Shown here in pieces: positions 5,241 through 8,365 of a DNA stretch of 8,365 nt. Position numbers and translations under genes: made by a program. The DNA comes from Gemmatimonadota bacterium (lineage in GTDB: Bacteria > GCA-2686955): assembly GCA_002686955.1 (NCBI GenBank), contig NYZA01000083.1:1-8365 (forward strand), written 5' to 3'. Within the stretch, counting starts at the first letter, position 1; every line of letters starts with the position of its first letter. Under the pieces are notes generated by a model that was not told the origin of the DNA, searched no databases, and saw only the letters and a list, made by a program, of their open reading frames with translations.

Positions 5241-6668
5241 ATGCCGACCCGAAGAGAGCTACTCGCCAAGAGCCGCAAAGAACTGAATCAACTCGCCAAG
5301 AAGCAGGGGCTGAGCAAGTACTCCAAACTTCGCAAGACCGATCTGGTCGACGCGCTCCTCTCGGCCGCGCCGGGCGAATCGGCCGAGGATACGCCTCCCC
5401 TGGCGGGCCCCGCCGAAGCCGGCCCCGAGTCGAACTCGATCGAGCCAGCTGCCACGGCCGATCTGCGGCCGAACGCCCAGGTGGGCGCCAAGTACACCAT
5501 CGGTGACCTTCCCGCGGCGGACAAGAGCGACGAAGATGAAGAAGAGATCGACATCCCCGATCATTACGGCACCCGCGAGATCGTGCTGACCGCCCGAGAC
5601 CCGCGCTGGTTCCACGTCTACTGGGATTTCACCGACACCCAACTCGAAGACGGCCGCCGCGCCTCGAGCGACGGCATCCACCGCCTGCGGTTGATGGACG
5701 AAGAAGGCGTGCGCCGCATCGTCGAAGAGGTGGCGCTGCCGCCGGGCGCCCGCAACTGGTATTTCCAGGCCAATCGCCCCGGCGGCACCTACTCCGCCCG
5801 TCTCGGCTACCTCACCAAGAGCGACACCTTCGTCGAGATGGGCGCATCGAACACCGCCACCGCCCCAGACGAAGAGTCGCCCCCCAGCCCTCCCGAGGAG
5901 GAGGAGTTCGTCTCGATTCCGGTCGACGAGCCCTTCAACGCTCCGCCCCGGACGAACGAGGAACCCCACTCCGAGCCGAATATCGAGGTGGAGAGCTCCG
6001 AGAGCAACGCGCCGGCCGAGCATTCGATCGATGCGACTCCTGAGAATGTCGAAGATTCCCGTGGGGACAGCTCCGCGGAATCCGTCCACCAAGAAGAGGA
6101 TGCCGACGCTCACCGCACCAGCCCACCGTCGGACCGGATCGAGATCGATCCGCCTCCGCTCTCCGTCCGCCGGCGCGCACCGATGTCGCGCGCCGGCACC
6201 CCCGTGCCGCGTCCCCCTGAAGGAGCCAAACCCCGTGGCAACGATGCCCCCACCGAACGCGCCGGCGAGTCGTGGGACCGCGCGATCGGCGCGTCATGGT
6301 CGCGTCCGCTCGGGGCCTCCTGGGAGCGCCCTCTCGGTGCGTCGTGGGCCGCGGCCCCAGGTGCTCCGAGGGAGTTCCGAATGCGCGTCAATGCCGAAGT
6401 GGTGATCTACGGCGATACAGTTCCCGACGCGCGGCTGCTCGCCAACGGAGAAGAGGTGCCCCTCGATCGCAAGGGCCGCTTTTCGTTCCACTACCATCTG
6501 CCCGACGGCAAATACCGTCTCGACCTAGAGGCGACCTCGGCCGACGGGAACGACACCCTCGCGGCCCAGATCGCGCTCGGTCGCCGCACCCTAACCAGGG
6601 GCGAAGTCGCGGAGCACCCCCGGTCCCCCGACTTGCCCGACCCACCGAAGGTACCCGCGGAGAGCTGA
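5241..6668 (+). CDS. DUF4912 domain protein with Rho-N/SAP-like N-terminus and octapeptide repeats
   Basis: This 475-residue protein begins with a Rho termination factor N-terminal or SAP-like helical segment (about 3-42: RRELLAKSRKELNQLAKKQG, then KLRKTDLVDALL). After an acidic linker comes the DUF4912 domain (about 106-200), with TREIVLTARDPRWFHVYWDF (111-130) and a NWYFQANRPGGTYSARLGY segment. Residues 205-310 are rich in Glu, Ser and Pro and probably disordered. Four SWxRPLGA-type repeats follow (344-375). A beta-strand-rich end (about 377-450, with VVIYGDTVPDA and GRFSFHYHLPDGKYRL) looks like a small Ig-like sandwich. The ATG at 5241 was chosen because the N-terminal domain starts at once; the frame runs back to an ATG at 5139, but that extension is Pro/Arg-rich. 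There is no signal peptide, so it is probably cytoplasmic. The function of DUF4912 is unknown. Its gene sits ten bases before a GH57 branching enzyme, so a role in alpha-glucan handling is inferred from context. Confidence 0.87.
   Translation: MPTRRELLAKSRKELNQLAKKQGLSKYSKLRKTDLVDALLSAAPGESAEDTPPLAGPAEAGPESNSIEPAATADLRPNAQVGAKYTIGDLPAADKSDEDEEEIDIPDHYGTREIVLTARDPRWFHVYWDFTDTQLEDGRRASSDGIHRLRLMDEEGVRRIVEEVALPPGARNWYFQANRPGGTYSARLGYLTKSDTFVEMGASNTATAPDEESPPSPPEEEEFVSIPVDEPFNAPPRTNEEPHSEPNIEVESSESNAPAEHSIDATPENVEDSRGDSSAESVHQEEDADAHRTSPPSDRIEIDPPPLSVRRRAPMSRAGTPVPRPPEGAKPRGNDAPTERAGESWDRAIGASWSRPLGASWERPLGASWAAAPGAPREFRMRVNAEVVIYGDTVPDARLLANGEEVPLDRKGRFSFHYHLPDGKYRLDLEATSADGNDTLAAQIALGRRTLTRGEVAEHPRSPDLPDPPKVPAES
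6270..6365 (+). repeat. four 24-base tandem repeats encoding SWxRPLGA octapeptides
   Basis: Four in-frame units encode SWDRAIGA, SWSRPLGA, SWERPLGA and SWAAAPGA. The DNA copies (6270-6293, 6294-6317, 6318-6341, 6342-6365) differ mainly at synonymous and variable positions. Ser-Trp and Gly-Ala are fixed in all four units. The array links the disordered acidic region to the C-terminal beta-rich segment of the DUF4912 protein. Confidence 0.85.
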
Positions 6669-6678
6669 CGCACCACTC

Positions 6679-8262
6679 ATGACCGGCTACCTGGCCCTGG
6701 TCCTGCACGCGCATCTGCCCTTCGTGCGCCATCCCGAGCACGAGCGTTTCCTCGAAGAGGATTGGTTCTTCGAGGCGATCACCGAGACCTATCTGCCGCT
6801 CCTCGACATGTTCGAGCGGCTGATTAGAGACGGCGTCGACTTCCGCATGACGATGTCGATGACGCCGCCCCTGATCTCGATGCTCGACGACGAGCTCCTG
6901 CGCTCGCGCTATCTGGCGCATGTCGATCGGCTGATCGAGCTCTCGACGAAAGAGATCGAGCGGACCCGGCGCGAGGATCCCGCCTTCCAAGAGCTCGCCT
7001 GGTGGTACCACCGCTACCTCTCGCGCACCCGCTGGCTCTTCAGCGATCGCTTTCAGTGCGACCTCGTCGGCGCCTTCGCGCGGATTCAGGACCTGGGGCG
7101 GCTCGAGATCATCACCTGCGGCGCGACGCACGGTTTTCTGCCGCTCTTGCGCGAATCCCCGGCCGCCGTCCGGGCGCAGATCATGGTGGCCCGCGACCAC
7201 TATTTCGCGAGGTTCGGGCGCCCTCCGCGCGGCATCTGGCTGCCCGAGTGCGCCTATTTCCCCGGGCTCGAGGAGCTGCTCAGAGAATCCGAGATCCGCT
7301 TCTTCATGCTCGACACTCACGGTGTGCGGCTGGCCGAGCCGAGGCCGCGATACGGCTGCCACGCGCCGGTCTATACTCCGGCCGGTCCGGCGGCCTTCGC
7401 GCGCGATCCGGAATCGTCGAGCGAGGTCTGGTCCGCCGAGGCGGGATACCCCGGCAACGCGGTGTACCGGGATTTCTATCGCGATCTCGGCTACGACCGG
7501 GACGAGGAGTACATCGCCCCCTACATCCACCCCGACGGCATCCGGATCTTCACCGGCATCAAATACTTCGCCGTCAGCGGACGGGGGAAGCGCAAGCTGC
7601 CCTACAATCGGGTTTGGGCCCTGGCGAAGGCGGCCGATCACGCACAGGATTTCTTGGACAAGCGGCGGGCGCAGATGCGAGGGATCCACTCGGTGCTGGG
7701 GCGGCCGCCGATCGTCGTCGCGCCCTACGACGCGGAGCTCTTCGGCCATTGGTGGTTCGAGGGGCCGATGTTCATCGAGTATCTGCTCAGAAAGATCCAC
7801 CACGACCAAGACGATATCGTGGTAACGACACCTTATGAGTATCTGGCTCGGGAGCCGATCCAGCAGGTCGCGAACCCGGCCACTTCGAGCTGGGGAGAGG
7901 ACGGATACTGGAAGGTCTGGCTGAACGAGAAAAACGACTGGATCTATCCCCATCTGCACCGCGCCGGATCGCGCTTGCAGGATCAATTGCGGCGGCGGCG
8001 CTCGGGTGCATCGGCCGGTGAGATGCGCGTGTTGCGTCAGATGGCGAGGGAGCTCTTGCTCGCCCAATCGAGCGATTGGGCCTTTTTGATCAACGCGGGG
8101 ACTGCGACGGAGTACGCGACGAAGCGCTTTCGTACACATGTGGCCCGCTTCGAGCGCCTCGACAAGATGCTGGTCGCGGGCGCGATCGACCAAGAGGATC
8201 TGGTCGAGATCGAAGGTCGCGACAATATTTTTCCGCGCTTGGATCTTCGTCACTGGCGCTAG
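6679..8262 (+). CDS. GH57 family 1,4-alpha-glucan branching enzyme
   Basis: The 527-residue protein is full length for bacterial GH57 branching enzymes, which cut alpha-1,4 glucan chains and reattach them through alpha-1,6 bonds during glycogen synthesis in the cytoplasm. The five conserved GH57 regions appear in order: HAHLPFVRHPE (10-20), GATHGFLP (148-155), WLPECAY (187-193), APYDAELFGHWWFEG (348-362) and TSSWGEDGYWKVWLNEKNDW (402-421). Glu190 in region 3 is the expected nucleophile and Asp351 in region 4 the expected acid/base. The last 110 residues are the helical C-terminal domain typical of the branching-enzyme subgroup. The start at 6679 begins the protein just before its first motif. 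GGAGAG (6659-6664) is a possible ribosome site but is 14 bases away, so translation may be coupled to the preceding gene, whose stop is ten bases upstream. This is not the GH13-type GlgB, so no symbol is given. Confidence 0.93.
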   Translation: MTGYLALVLHAHLPFVRHPEHERFLEEDWFFEAITETYLPLLDMFERLIRDGVDFRMTMSMTPPLISMLDDELLRSRYLAHVDRLIELSTKEIERTRREDPAFQELAWWYHRYLSRTRWLFSDRFQCDLVGAFARIQDLGRLEIITCGATHGFLPLLRESPAAVRAQIMVARDHYFARFGRPPRGIWLPECAYFPGLEELLRESEIRFFMLDTHGVRLAEPRPRYGCHAPVYTPAGPAAFARDPESSSEVWSAEAGYPGNAVYRDFYRDLGYDRDEEYIAPYIHPDGIRIFTGIKYFAVSGRGKRKLPYNRVWALAKAADHAQDFLDKRRAQMRGIHSVLGRPPIVVAPYDAELFGHWWFEGPMFIEYLLRKIHHDQDDIVVTTPYEYLAREPIQQVANPATSSWGEDGYWKVWLNEKNDWIYPHLHRAGSRLQDQLRRRRSGASAGEMRVLRQMARELLLAQSSDWAFLINAGTATEYATKRFRTHVARFERLDKMLVAGAIDQEDLVEIEGRDNIFPRLDLRHWR

Positions 8263-8320
8263 GAGCCTGTTGCGCATAGGCTTTCGAGCCCAGCATTCGA
8301 GCTCGTTTCGAGATCAAGGA

Positions 8321-8362
8321 GCCGAGTCCGCGGGAAGGCTGGTTGCCTTTCAAGGACTTGGC
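8321..8362 (+). terminator. nested hairpin downstream of the GH57 gene, possible terminator or repeat element
   Basis: GCCGAGTCC (8321-8329) pairs with GGACTTGGC (8354-8362), with one G-T wobble. Inside, GGAAGGC (8333-8339) pairs with GCCTTTC (8345-8351), also with one wobble, around a five-base loop. The structure starts 58 bases after the GH57 stop. The window ends three bases later in AAA, so a following U-run cannot be judged. It could be an operon terminator or part of an intergenic repeat. A smaller hairpin, GGCT-TTCG-AGCC (8279-8290), lies between it and the stop. Confidence 0.4.
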
Positions 8363-8365
8363 AAA

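Noticed and set aside
6388-8277. 629-codon minus-strand frame antisense to the GH57 gene
   Set aside because: This long antisense opening is expected from G+C-rich codon use; the plus strand has all five GH57 regions.
8280-8365. Open plus-strand frame at the right edge reading FEPSIRARFEIKEPSPREGW and onward
   Set aside because: It looks protein-like but follows an in-frame TAG, has no ATG or GTG start, and coincides with a strong hairpin; it cannot be called without more sequence.

Overview
The window is G+C-rich throughout (roughly two thirds by eye). It holds five protein-coding genes in two divergent blocks. Its content is a secreted parallel beta-helix protein, a two-gene beta-oxidation operon with an unusual domain order, and a DUF4912 protein next to a GH57 branching enzyme. 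This fits a free-living Gram-negative bacterium of the deltaproteobacterial/myxobacterial or Binatia/Eisenbacteria-like kind. That placement is inference from gene content and composition; the window has no rRNA or other phylogenetic marker. No tRNA, rRNA, CRISPR array or complete insertion sequence is visible.

Left part, minus strand: positions 1-1292 hold a secreted right-handed beta-helix protein whose 3' end lies beyond the left edge. It has its own candidate extended -10 promoter. A strong hairpin lies between it and the operon upstream.

Centre, minus strand: a thiolase gene (3576-4772) is followed after 16 bases by a fused 3-hydroxyacyl-CoA dehydrogenase/enoyl-CoA hydratase gene (1472-3559). 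Together they would supply the last three steps of a beta-oxidation cycle: hydration, NAD-linked oxidation and thiolytic cleavage. The fusion has the dehydrogenase first and the crotonase second, the reverse of FadB/FadJ, and its dehydrogenase half is very divergent. A sigma70-like promoter (4915-4943) precedes the thiolase, leaving a leader of about 136 bases with a GC-rich hairpin.

Right part, plus strand: a divergent pair starts at 5241. The first gene encodes a DUF4912 protein with a Rho-N/SAP-like N-terminus, a long acidic linker, four octapeptide repeats and a C-terminal beta-sandwich-like segment. Ten bases later comes a complete GH57 1,4-alpha-glucan branching enzyme with both catalytic acids. 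This pair probably serves glycogen or another alpha-glucan. A nested hairpin closes the window after it.

The strongest leads are the reversed and divergent dehydrogenase-hydratase fusion with its atypical thiolase, and the octapeptide repeat array in the DUF4912 protein. The divergent intergenic region also deserves a look: it carries a 16-base perfect palindrome, two candidate promoters and a possible small ORF.
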